A DNA stretch of 64,000 nt from positions 141 through 64,140 of the forward strand of contig NZ_LXFF01000012.1 in assembly GCF_001655775.1 (NCBI RefSeq), written 5' to 3'. The notes below the pieces were generated by a model, which was given only the letters and a program-made list of their open reading frames with translations, was not told where the DNA came from and made no database searches. The translations under genes were made by a program, and so were the position numbers. The first letter of the stretch is position 1. Each line of letters opens with the position of its first letter. This document shows positions 1-7,447 of the stretch, piece by piece. This DNA is from Candidatus Arthromitus sp. SFB-turkey. Its GTDB lineage: Bacteria > Bacillota > Clostridia > Clostridiales > Clostridiaceae.

Positions 1-2743
1 ACAAACAGGAAGTGGAGCACAAGGTAGTAGTGGAACTCAAAGTTCTTCAGGAGATGGAGAAAGTAATTGGTTAGGTAAGGTAAATTTTGCTGAAGCGAGA
101 AAGAATTTAAAATCAGTTTCGGGAATAACGACAGTAAAAGAGAGTGGAACTTCAAAAGGAATAGATTTAAATAAAGCAAGGAAAAATTTAAAACCAGTTT
201 CGGGAACAACAACAGTAAAAGAGAGTGGAGCTCATAAAGGAATAGATTTAAATGAAGTAAAGAAACAGTTAAAACCAGTTTCAGCAAGTGGACAAATAGA
301 ATTGAAAGATGAGGATGGTAATACACATAGAGCAGTTTTGGTAGATGTAAAAGGAACTAGTGAAGGAGTTTCAAAAAGACCAGGTTTATCAACGATAGTT
401 GAAGAAGGGGAGAGTTCGGAGGGATTAAAACAACAAAGTTCATCATCGCAAACAGGAAGCGGAGCAGGAGCCCAAGGAAGTAGTGGTTCATCACCAAGTG
501 GGAATAAAGGTGCTTTATCATCAGGACAACAAGGACAAGGCTCATTATCACAACAATCAGCAAGTGGATCGGGCGCTCAAGGAGGCAGTGGAGATGGTTC
601 AGGAGGAAAGAAAACACCATCATCACCAGTAAGTGGACAAGCAACATCATCTAGTGCACAACAAATAGAAGTAAAAGATGAGGAAGGAAAGACACATCAA
701 GCAGTTTTGGTGAACACAAAAGGAACTAGTGGGGGAGGAGTACAAGGAAGCAGTGGTTCATCACCAAGTGGAAGTAGAGGTGCTTCATTAGAACAACAAA
801 GTTCATCATCGCAAACAGGAAGCGGAGCAGGAGCCCAAGGAAGTAGTGGTTCATCACCAAGTGGGAATAAAGGTGCTTCATCATCAGGACAACAAGGACA
901 AGGCTCATCGTCACAACAATCAGCAAGTGGGTCAGGCTCGCAAGGAGGCAGTGGAGATGGTTCAGGAGGAAAGAGAACACCATCATCACCAGTAAGTGGA
1001 CAAACAACATCATCTAGTGCACAAATAGAAGTAAAAGATGAGCAAGGAAATACACATCAAGTAGTTTTGGTAAACACAAAAGGAACTAGTGGAGGAGGAA
1101 CTTCGAAAAAACCAGGTTTATCAACAATAGTTGAAGAAGGAGAGAGTTCGAAAGCGATAGGAGAACAAGGTAAAAAAAGTTCATCGACACAAACAGGAGG
1201 AGCACAAAAAGGAAGTGGGGCAGGAGCACAAGGAAGTAGTGAAGTTAATAAAGGCGGAAGTAAAACATCTTCAACATTGGTAAAACAACAAAAGCAATGG
1301 GATGGGTCAGGCAAGGTAGATTTTGATGAAGTAAAAAAATCGTTAAAACCAGTTTCAGGAACAACAACGGGAAAAGAGACTCAAGGTTCAGAAGGAATAG
1401 ATTTAAATGAAACAAGGAAAAATTTAAGACCAGTTTCAGGAACAACAACGGGAAAAGAGACTCAAGGTTCAGAAGGAATAGATTTAAATGAAGCAAAGAA
1501 AAATTTAAGACCAGTTTCGGGAACAACAACGGGAAAAGAGACTCAAGGTTCAGAAGGAATAGATTTAAATGAAGCAAAGAAAAATTTAAGACCAGTTTCG
1601 GGAAGTGGAGCAGGAACACAAGGAACTGATGGAGATAATACGGCAGGAAAGAAAACATCGCCATCACTAGTAAGTAGTAGAGGAGAAGTAGAATTGAAAG
1701 ATGACGACGGTAAGATATATAAAGCAGTTTTAGTGGATGTAAGCGAAGATGAAGTAGAAGTTTCACCAAAACCAGGTTTATCAACGATAGTTGAAGAAGG
1801 GGAGAGTTCGGAGGGATTAAAACAACAAAGCTCATTAACACAGATAGGAAGTGGAGATGGTCATGAAACAACAAGAATGGTACCTGGTGTTTCTACAGCT
1901 AAACTTGTAAGATCAGTTGTAAAAATTGAACAAGCAAGTAGTGAAGCTGTAGCAGGAAATAAATCATTTGCATCATTACTAGGTAAACAAACGCAACAAG
2001 GAAGTTCATCAGAAACAGTAGTTGAACAAAAACAATCATCTTTAAAGAAAGGTTCAACAACAACTACTACTGATAAATCATCTGGAAGTTCTGGAGGAAT
2101 AGATTTTGATCAAGTAAAGAGTTTGTTGAAAAAAGTTGAACAAACAAAGACTGAAGAAAAATCTAGTAGTTCATCAAGCAAAGATTTTGATGAAGCGAAG
2201 AAAAAATTAAAACCAGTTACACAATCAGAAAAGAGTGGTGGAGAATCTTCTGGTGCTGTTACTCAAACGGAGTTACAATTAGCTATAGCTAATTTGAGGA
2301 AATCTCCTCCTATTGGAACGGGTATGTATGAAGATGAGGATGGTAATGAAGATGTAAGTAAGTATATTTTAGTAGGAAGAGGTAGTTATGGAGGTACAAG
2401 AAATCAGATAGATTTTCAAAGAAATGTTAAAACTGATGAAAAATTAACAGATTTTCAAGGGGAAAAAGGTTTTGTTAAAGCTGCCGCTCAAGTTTGGCAA
2501 AAAATATCAGAGGAAGATAAAAAAATAAAAGTGTCAAATCAAACAGGAAGTATAAATATATACACTGAAACTGATGAATCAGGAGATTTAAAAATTAATA
2601 CGAGTACTATTAGTAAAAACTTAGAAGATGGTATAGGTCCGTTAAATGTAGACCCTAAATTTGCAAAGACATTAGCTAGAAATATAGAAGAAGGATATCA
2701 GAAAAAACTTCAAGAAATGGAAAGTAAAGGTTTGAGTCAATAG
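1..2743 (+). CDS. Giant Ser/Gly/Gln-rich repeat protein, 5' end outside window
   Basis: The reading frame is open from base 2 with no convincing start, so this is the C-terminal ~913 residues of a longer protein. Most of it is low-complexity S/G/Q/T sequence interrupted by repeated modules: four copies of a 'KDEDGNTHxAVLV' block, three of 'KPGLSTIVEEGESS', and nine of a charged heptad-like element of the form [IVK][DN][FL]xxx[KR]xxL[KR]xV (for example VDFDEVKKSLKPV, IDFDQVKSLLKKV). Three 81-bp tandem units lie at 1351-1593, and a long direct repeat offset by 363 bp at 431-1083. The last ~150 residues look globular and non-repetitive. I do not recognise a family. The helix plus LKPV/LKKV ending recalls WH2/thymosin actin-binding peptides, but the spacing is shorter, so that is only a hypothesis. 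Probably exported, like the neighbouring low-complexity proteins; the N-terminus is not visible. Confidence 0.8.
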   Translation, partial: QTGSGAQGSSGTQSSSGDGESNWLGKVNFAEARKNLKSVSGITTVKESGTSKGIDLNKARKNLKPVSGTTTVKESGAHKGIDLNEVKKQLKPVSASGQIELKDEDGNTHRAVLVDVKGTSEGVSKRPGLSTIVEEGESSEGLKQQSSSSQTGSGAGAQGSSGSSPSGNKGALSSGQQGQGSLSQQSASGSGAQGGSGDGSGGKKTPSSPVSGQATSSSAQQIEVKDEEGKTHQAVLVNTKGTSGGGVQGSSGSSPSGSRGASLEQQSSSSQTGSGAGAQGSSGSSPSGNKGASSSGQQGQGSSSQQSASGSGSQGGSGDGSGGKRTPSSPVSGQTTSSSAQIEVKDEQGNTHQVVLVNTKGTSGGGTSKKPGLSTIVEEGESSKAIGEQGKKSSSTQTGGAQKGSGAGAQGSSEVNKGGSKTSSTLVKQQKQWDGSGKVDFDEVKKSLKPVSGTTTGKETQGSEGIDLNETRKNLRPVSGTTTGKETQGSEGIDLNEAKKNLRPVSGTTTGKETQGSEGIDLNEAKKNLRPVSGSGAGTQGTDGDNTAGKKTSPSLVSSRGEVELKDDDGKIYKAVLVDVSEDEVEVSPKPGLSTIVEEGESSEGLKQQSSLTQIGSGDGHETTRMVPGVSTAKLVRSVVKIEQASSEAVAGNKSFASLLGKQTQQGSSSETVVEQKQSSLKKGSTTTTTDKSSGSSGGIDFDQVKSLLKKVEQTKTEEKSSSSSSKDFDEAKKKLKPVTQSEKSGGESSGAVTQTELQLAIANLRKSPPIGTGMYEDEDGNEDVSKYILVGRGSYGGTRNQIDFQRNVKTDEKLTDFQGEKGFVKAAAQVWQKISEEDKKIKVSNQTGSINIYTETDESGDLKINTSTISKNLEDGIGPLNVDPKFAKTLARNIEEGYQKKLQEMESKGLSQ
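431..1083 (+). repeat. Direct repeat, two ~290-bp copies offset 363 bp
   Basis: The stretch starting CAACAAAGTTCATCATCG at 431 recurs at 794 and stays nearly identical for about 290 bases inside the repeat protein gene. The offset is a multiple of three (121 codons), so gain or loss of a unit keeps the frame. Confidence 0.8.
1351..1593 (+). repeat. 81-bp tandem repeat, three units
   Basis: Three consecutive 27-codon units start at 1351, 1432 and 1513 and differ at only a few bases. Each encodes 'VSGTTTGKETQGSEGIDLN' plus a K/R-rich LRP ending. Near identity implies recent expansion or homogenisation. Confidence 0.9.
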
Positions 2744-2802
2744 AGCTGATTTTTTAAATTTAAAATAGAATAGAGATTGAGTTTTAAGATAGTTGAGTTT
2801 AC

Positions 2803-2830
2803 AAAACACCCATTTAGGGTGTTTTTGTTT
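2803..2830 (+). terminator. Rho-independent terminator of the repeat protein gene
   Basis: A 9-bp stem AAAACACCC / GGGTGTTTT with a 5-base loop, followed by a T-rich tail. It lies 60 bases after the stop codon. Confidence 0.8.
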
Positions 2831-2890
2831 ATTATTTTAAAATATGTAAACATAATAAAATATAATAGTATTATATTCTGATGAATATTT

Positions 2891-3328
2891 TTAATTTTTA
2901 TGTTTTTCTGCAAAATCTTTGATGTAGGAAGATAGTTTTTCTTTGTCGCTAATTTTTATTGTGTCCACAAGGATTTGATTTGGGGTAGTTTTATTTTCAT
3001 TATCAATAATTTCTTCCTCTGATTTTTCTGAATCTTCTTCTATGTTAGGTTTTTCTTCAAATGTATCGTTAGATTTAATTGAAGGAAGGGTATTGATAAA
3101 ATTATTAAATTTATCAACAATTGTTTTTATAGATTCTTTGTTTATATCATGTATTATAGAATCTTTAAATTTTATTGCTGGAAGAGATTCAAGTTCATAT
3201 GCGCTTATGTAAGTTTCGTTATTTTTTATATTGTGTTGTAGAAAATCAATGTTGTAATTCTTCAAAAGATTTATTAATTCATCGTTAGAATCGTTGTCTT
3301 TATCTAAATAAAGATGTATAAATGACAT
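2891..3328 (-). CDS. Thioredoxin-fold-like protein without CxxC
   Basis: A 145-residue acidic protein. The start at 3328 is chosen because AAGGAG lies 7 bases upstream; an ATG 24 bases further upstream lacks a site. The first ~70 residues (MSFIHLYLDKDN... ELESLPAIKFKD) read like a small thioredoxin/glutaredoxin fold: beta strand, helix, a second strand, then a 'LPAIKF' segment at the usual cis-proline position. The redox CxxC motif is absent, so a redox reaction is unlikely. The C-terminal half is E/K/N-rich and probably disordered or helical. No signal peptide, so probably cytoplasmic. It is divergently transcribed from the DUF218 gene. Function unknown; fold assignment is tentative. Confidence 0.6.
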   Translation of the reverse strand: MSFIHLYLDKDNDSNDELINLLKNYNIDFLQHNIKNNETYISAYELESLPAIKFKDSIIHDINKESIKTIVDKFNNFINTLPSIKSNDTFEEKPNIEEDSEKSEEEIIDNENKTTPNQILVDTIKISDKEKLSSYIKDFAEKHKN

Positions 3329-3439
3329 AATATTCTCCTTAAAAATTTTCAAAAAGATTAATTCATGTATATAGTTTTCAAAATTTTATTGGAAATTATT
3401 CTTAATTTTTCAAAAATAAGCTTAAATGCAGAAGGTGAA

Positions 3440-4003
3440 ATGATGATATTTTTGTTGGGCTTAATTATTTTGTGTTTGGTAATGTTCTTTTTGATTTTGT
3501 ACTTAGTTTTAAAATATGAAAAAAGCAATTGTGAAAAATTTTGTGAATATGTTCTTGTTTTGGGTGCAAGAATTCTGGATGAAGATACACCGTGCAAAGT
3601 TTTAGAGAATCGTCTTATTTCTGCTATAATTTATTTACACAAATTTGAAAATTCTAAGGTAATAGTTAGTGGTGGAACTGGAATTGATGAACCTATTTCT
3701 GAAGGATACGTTATGAAAAAATATTTGATTAATCATGGAATTGATAAACATAGAATTTTTGTTGAAGATTTATCTACAAATACATTTGAAAATTTAAAAA
3801 ATACAAAACAAATTTTAAAAGATGTTGATGAAATTTTAATAATAACAAGTAAGTACCATTTATTTAGATCAAAAATTTTGGCTAGACGAGTGGGTTTTAG
3901 AAACATTTATTTAATTGGAAGTGAAGTTAATGCAAGTAACAGGCAAAAAAATATAATTAGAGAAATTTTTGCAGTTATTAAATCTATTTTCTTTGATTGG
4001 TAA
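3440..4003 (+). CDS. DUF218/YdcF-like membrane-anchored protein
   Basis: The protein has one N-terminal membrane helix (MMIFLLGLIILCLVMFFLIL), then a Rossmann-like DUF218 domain: 'YVLVLGARI', a 'VIVSGGTGIDEPISEG' nucleotide-binding-like loop, 'EDLSTNTFENL' and 'ILIITSKYHLFRS'. These match the SanA/YdcF/ElyC family, whose members act in envelope maintenance by unknown chemistry. GAAGGTG precedes two adjacent ATGs at 3440 and 3443; the second has better spacing. An upstream in-frame ATG at 3365 has no ribosome site. The catalytic domain is probably outside the membrane. Confidence 0.8.
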   Translation: MMIFLLGLIILCLVMFFLILYLVLKYEKSNCEKFCEYVLVLGARILDEDTPCKVLENRLISAIIYLHKFENSKVIVSGGTGIDEPISEGYVMKKYLINHGIDKHRIFVEDLSTNTFENLKNTKQILKDVDEILIITSKYHLFRSKILARRVGFRNIYLIGSEVNASNRQKNIIREIFAVIKSIFFDW

Positions 4004-4083
4004 TTTTTAATTAGAGTATAAAACTTAAAATTAAACAATACTAAAGTTAAGAATAAAGATTTAGTTTTGGGGAGTGTAATAAT

Positions 4084-4737
4084 TTGTTAAATGTCAAGTT
4101 GTTTTACGACTTTATTTGTCCATTTAGTTATGTTTGTAAAGTTATGTTTGACAAACTAGCCAAAGAGTATCCATTGAAAATTGAATATTATACAAAAGAA
4201 TTACATGTGGGAATATCTAAAGATGGTATAAGGACTTCTGAACTTTTTAATGTTTTACCTAATTATAGTTTAATACTTAAAATGCTTAGTAATATAGGGA
4301 GTAATTATGGCATAAAAATTAATGATGTTAAAGTGAAGTACAATACAAAAACGGCATTGATTTTGTCTAAATTAGCTAAGAAATATAATAAAGAATCGGA
4401 ATATATAAACATCATTTATAAATTAATGTTTGAAGATTTAGATGATATAAGTAATATTGAGAATATACAGCAAGTTTTTCAAATTTTAGGAATGCCATTG
4501 AATTTTAGTGATGATGAAATTAAAAAATGCTATGTTGAATACTCAAATGATGCTTCATACGCAATAGATGTAAATCTTACGGGAGTGCCGTTTGTTGTTA
4601 TAGATGATAAGGTAAAAATACAAGGTTTAAGAGAAGAAAAAATTTATGTACAAAAAATAGAAGAATGTTTAAATAATTCAACCCATATTACCTCCATAGG
4701 AAACGAGAATAATTTGAAATTGATAAAAAATATTTAG
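4084..4737 (+). CDS. DsbA/FrnE-like thioredoxin-family protein
   Basis: A 217-residue protein starting at TTG, supported by GGGGAG nine bases upstream. It opens with 'KLFYDFICPFSYVC', the DSBA/FrnE arrangement of a thioredoxin fold with a helical insertion. The usual CPWC motif is CPFS, keeping only Cys12 with another Cys at 18, so it is either a monothiol enzyme or a GST-kappa-like isomerase relative. 'NLTGVPFVVIDDK' near residue 165 supplies the expected cis-Pro loop. No signal peptide, so cytoplasmic. FrnE-type proteins are linked to thiol and oxidative-stress handling; the exact reaction cannot be read from sequence. Confidence 0.75.
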   Translation: MLNVKLFYDFICPFSYVCKVMFDKLAKEYPLKIEYYTKELHVGISKDGIRTSELFNVLPNYSLILKMLSNIGSNYGIKINDVKVKYNTKTALILSKLAKKYNKESEYINIIYKLMFEDLDDISNIENIQQVFQILGMPLNFSDDEIKKCYVEYSNDASYAIDVNLTGVPFVVIDDKVKIQGLREEKIYVQKIEECLNNSTHITSIGNENNLKLIKNI

Positions 4738-4741
4738 AAAT

Positions 4742-4778
4742 AAAAAGAGATGCTTATAAAAACTAAGCATCTCTTTTT
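4742..4778. terminator. Bidirectional terminator between convergent genes
   Basis: A perfect 15-bp stem (AAAAAGAGATGCTTA and complement) with a 7-base loop, flanked by A-run and T-run, so it can work on both strands. It overlaps the stop codon of the minus-strand gene. Confidence 0.9.
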
Positions 4779-5829
4779 ATTTTTTGTTAAATTTTTCATT
4801 TAGTTCTTTAATTAGCTGATCTTGAATAGAATTTCCACCTGTATTTAATGGTTTTTTAGAACTTGTATTATTGTTAGTTTTGTTTAAGCCTGAATCTAGT
4901 TTAGATGTTAATTGATTTTGTAAACTTCCTCCATTTGAGGTGGTTGTTGTAACTGGTTTTTTATCAGGTAATGGCGGCGCTGGTGGTATTGCACCTTGAG
5001 GAAGTGGAGGAGCATCTGGAATATTAGGTGTACCTGTGTTATTATTTTGTGTTTGAGTTAATGTATTTGAAGAGCCTGGTAGTGGTGGTGCTTTTGGTAT
5101 ATTTGGATCAGCATTTTCAAAAGCTTGGCTAGATGATGAAGATGAATTAAGAGATAAATTTTGTTTATTTGATGATGAATTTCCATTACCAAAAATTGAT
5201 TCAAGTTTTTGACTTGCTTCATTATTTGCATTTAATTTACTAGGTTTATTATTGGCATTTTGTTTTTTATTTCCACTTTGCATTGGATTTCCATTACCTA
5301 AAATTATATTTAATTTATTTTTAAATCCAGAATCTAAATTTAATTTTTTTGAAGTAGATTGTTTTTGATAAGAAGAGTCTGTTTTATTTAAACTGCTTAT
5401 TGCAGAATTTACAGCACCATTTTTTGAATTTATTTTAGGACTATTATTTTGAACTTTTGCAGTCAAATTTAGTTCTGCCACTCTTTGGCTTATTGGTCCC
5501 ATTGCTTTTCCGTTATGAGGTGAATTATTATTAAACGCACTAACTTTTTGTAATACATTTCCTTTTGGAGTATTTACAGTTGAAGAATTTGTTTTAGTAT
5601 TTAAACTATTTACAATTTTTGGAACGTTTGTAGCTTTTGGAATGTTTGTAGGTTTTGGAGCGATAGGTGGTTTAAGTAATCCTGTTTTTATTGTATTTCC
5701 GATTTTTACTGCTGTATTACCTACTTTCATTGCTGCGTTTGCGTCTTGACATTCAGATAAAATTGGTATTATAGGGAGTCCTAATACTAGAGCGGTTACT
5801 ACTAATTTTGTTTTTTTAAGAAGTTTCAT
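4777..5829 (-). CDS. Exported Pro/Asn/Ser-rich protein with APPLP motifs
   Basis: A 350-residue protein with a Sec signal peptide (MKLLKKTK + VVTALVLGLPIIPIL, cut near ANA-AM). The body is low-complexity N/S/K. It carries 'APPLP' three times (residues 247-251, 273-277, 284-288); the last reads PPLPDKK, fitting the class II SH3 pattern PxxPx[KR], and PPLP is also a group II WW ligand. Two amphipathic helices follow (302-318 ending LNKT; 334-350), an order like the proline-rich plus WH2 layout of WASP-type actin nucleation factors; the WH2 reading is weak. A strong AGAAAGGAGGT precedes the start. It follows the next upstream gene by 29 bases, so it shares that gene's sigma-D promoter. No known family recognised. 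Confidence 0.85.
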   Translation of the reverse strand: MKLLKKTKLVVTALVLGLPIIPILSECQDANAAMKVGNTAVKIGNTIKTGLLKPPIAPKPTNIPKATNVPKIVNSLNTKTNSSTVNTPKGNVLQKVSAFNNNSPHNGKAMGPISQRVAELNLTAKVQNNSPKINSKNGAVNSAISSLNKTDSSYQKQSTSKKLNLDSGFKNKLNIILGNGNPMQSGNKKQNANNKPSKLNANNEASQKLESIFGNGNSSSNKQNLSLNSSSSSSQAFENADPNIPKAPPLPGSSNTLTQTQNNNTGTPNIPDAPPLPQGAIPPAPPLPDKKPVTTTTSNGGSLQNQLTSKLDSGLNKTNNNTSSKKPLNTGGNSIQDQLIKELNEKFNKK

Positions 5830-5858
5830 TGGTATACCTCCTTTCTAAAATTTTTAAA

Positions 5859-6494
5859 TTAATGGTCTTTAAATATCGTAAGAGTACCAGCATCAGTATT
5901 TAATATAACAACATTTTGATATTGTTCAGGTTCCGCAGTAGGTTTGTTAGGATCTTTAGGTGTAAAAATTGGTTTTGGAACAGTACCATAACCTGGGTCT
6001 GGTTTTTCTGAATTTACGCTGGTACTATTTAATTTATTAGAAGATGTTGGAGGTTGTGGAGCGGGTCTTCTTGGTTTTAAACCAAGGTCTGCAGTGATTT
6101 CTGAATTGTTTATTTTATCTACTAAACTTGAAGAAGATTTTGGAGGTTGTGGAGCAGGTCTTTTTGTTGTTACTGAAAGTGAGTTTGATTTATTGACTAA
6201 GTTTGAAGTAAAATTAGGTGAAGTACGTGTATTAGGTAGTGTAGAAGATTTATTACCAGTAGTTGTTGTTGTACCTTGTTTTTTGATAGCGTTCAATGCA
6301 CCTGAAGATATTTTTACACCACCACTTGTAATATTTGGAATTTTAATTGGTGTTGTTTTTATATTACTTAAAACTTTTCCTACGGCATTTTTCATCATAG
6401 CTTTTGTTTCTTGTACAGAACCATTTAAAAATAAAAGTGCTGGTAGAATAAAAACACTCCCTGTTAAAAATGGTTTTAACTTATTTTTTTTCAT
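5859..6494 (-). CDS. Exported protein with two RxAPxxP SH3-ligand motifs
   Basis: A 211-residue protein. The signal peptide (MKKNKLKPFL...) ends near ETKA-MM, the same 'xA-xMK' junction as the neighbours at 4777 and 7448. The rest is S/T/N-rich. RPAPQPP occurs twice (112-118 and 143-149), each with an extra preceding basic residue. This is a class I SH3 ligand and matches RxAPxxP, the motif by which enteropathogenic E. coli EspF binds sorting nexin 9. Two C-terminal tyrosines lie in SH2-ligand-like settings: Y169 (GYGTVP) and Y192 (QYQNVV, the YxN form preferred by Grb2). First gene of a two-gene unit. No homologous family recognised; host binding is inference. Confidence 0.85.
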   Translation of the reverse strand: MKKNKLKPFLTGSVFILPALLFLNGSVQETKAMMKNAVGKVLSNIKTTPIKIPNITSGGVKISSGALNAIKKQGTTTTTGNKSSTLPNTRTSPNFTSNLVNKSNSLSVTTKRPAPQPPKSSSSLVDKINNSEITADLGLKPRRPAPQPPTSSNKLNSTSVNSEKPDPGYGTVPKPIFTPKDPNKPTAEPEQYQNVVILNTDAGTLTIFKDH

Positions 6495-6560
6495 AATTTT
6501 TAAAACCTCGCCTATCCATAGATTTATTTATTAAATTTTTTGAATAAATTAATACTGTAT

Positions 6561-6587
6561 TTATCGTATAAAGTTTATTAAAATTTA
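6561..6587 (-). promoter_or_regulatory. Sigma-D (sigma-28) type promoter
   Basis: On the minus strand TAAA, 15 bases, then TACGATAA. The sigma-D consensus is TAAA-N15-GCCGATAA, so the -35 and spacing are exact and six of eight -10 bases match. It lies about 65 bases upstream of the 6494 start. Confidence 0.75.
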
Positions 6588-6594
6588 AAAAAAT

Positions 6595-6629
6595 AAAAAA
6601 GATAAGACAAAAATGTCTTATCTTTTTTT
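6595..6629 (-). terminator. Terminator of the 6628-7341 gene
   Basis: A 15-bp stem AAAAAAGATAAGACA / complement with a 4-base loop. A-run and T-run flank it, and it overlaps the stop codon of the gene it terminates. Confidence 0.85.
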
Positions 6630-7341
6630 AAAATTGAGTCTGATTAAATTTATTTATTAAAGCTTTAACACCGGTATGTCCTTGATCTGTTTCATTTGAT
6701 TCAAAACTAGGGTTATAATTACTTGTTGTAACATTATCACCGAAATGTACTTTTTTACGAACAGGTTTATTACCACTAGAATTACCTTCTCCTTCATGGT
6801 GTACTTGAGCTTGTATAGTTAACTTTGATCCACTACTAGTTTGTGTTGAAGTAGTTTTAACTTTTGTATAAGTAACTTTATTATTTCCTCCTAAAATAAC
6901 ACCTGAACCTTCTCCTAAATCTTTCAAGTCAGCATAATGTCCAGAACTATTACCTCCAAAATTTTCATACAAGCTTTCTTGCAGCCTTTTTTGCTGCTCT
7001 GTTTGTGAATTTCCAGGATTTTTGGATTTTATAACTTGTGCATAAGTTGTTTCTTGACCAGAACCGTTAGAAGGATTATTTTTTGATGAACTATTGCCAC
7101 CGAACATACCCCTCACTCTACTTAATAGTCTACTACCAGAAGAAGTATTAACTTTTGTTGTAGAGCTAGATTTTGATTTAAACGGATTTGAAAGTTCCAA
7201 TCCTCCAATTTTAGCTGTAAGACCACGCCAACAATTTGTAAGAGGATTAGCTTCAGCAGTTTGTGTACTTGTGCAAAGTGCTGCAGCCATAACAAGAGTT
7301 GCCACAGTTGCACTAGATAATAATTTTATCTTTTTTTGCAT
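6628..7341 (-). CDS. Exported protein with ITSM/ITIM-like tyrosines and NPF
   Basis: A 237-residue protein. The signal peptide ends AEA-N at about residue 31. 'LELSNPFKSK' follows (NPF 52-54), then a basic amphipathic 'RLLSRVRGMF' box (71-80). Both boxes are shared with the proteins at 8246 and 9033, defining a paralogous family. Tyrosines: Y100 in TTYAQV (fits ITSM TxYxx[VI]; very close to the SLAM receptor motif TIYAQV), Y125 in LYENF (YxN), Y136 in HYADL (YxxL), Y158 in VTYTKV (fits ITIM VxYxxV). A sigma-D promoter is upstream and a terminator downstream, so it is transcribed alone. No enzyme domain seen. Phosphorylation by host kinases is inferred, not shown. Confidence 0.85.
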   Translation of the reverse strand: MQKKIKLLSSATVATLVMAAALCTSTQTAEANPLTNCWRGLTAKIGGLELSNPFKSKSSSTTKVNTSSGSRLLSRVRGMFGGNSSSKNNPSNGSGQETTYAQVIKSKNPGNSQTEQQKRLQESLYENFGGNSSGHYADLKDLGEGSGVILGGNNKVTYTKVKTTSTQTSSGSKLTIQAQVHHEGEGNSSGNKPVRKKVHFGDNVTTSNYNPSFESNETDQGHTGVKALINKFNQTQF

Positions 7342-7378
7342 AAAAATTTTTAAACCTCCTTTAGTTACTTTAATATTT

Positions 7379-7405
7379 TTATCGTTTTGTTAATTATAAA
7401 TTTTA
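7379..7405 (-). promoter_or_regulatory. Sigma-D (sigma-28) type promoter
   Basis: Minus strand TAAA-N15-AACGATAA, exact in -35 and spacing. It is 38 bases upstream of the 7341 start, and AAAGGAGG lies between. Confidence 0.75.
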
Positions 7406-7447
7406 TAATTTAATGTTAAAAATTTATAGTAATTCTTTAATCTGTTT

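Noticed and set aside
302-304. TTG at 302 as the start of the repeat protein
   Set aside because: The same frame is open and equally repetitive back to base 2, and no ribosome site precedes 302.
1351-1593. Regular repeats as a CRISPR array
   Set aside because: The 81-bp units are contiguous, in frame and translated; there are no unique spacers.
357-1874. Long minus-strand open frames rich in Leu/Val/His opposite the repeat protein
   Set aside because: They mirror the Ser/Gln/Gly-rich coding strand, have no ribosome sites and no coherent domains; shadows of the real gene.
2461-2560. WxxxE GEF-effector motif in the C-terminal domain of the repeat protein
   Set aside because: The only candidate reads WQKISE, with four residues between Trp and Glu, so it does not fit WxxxE.
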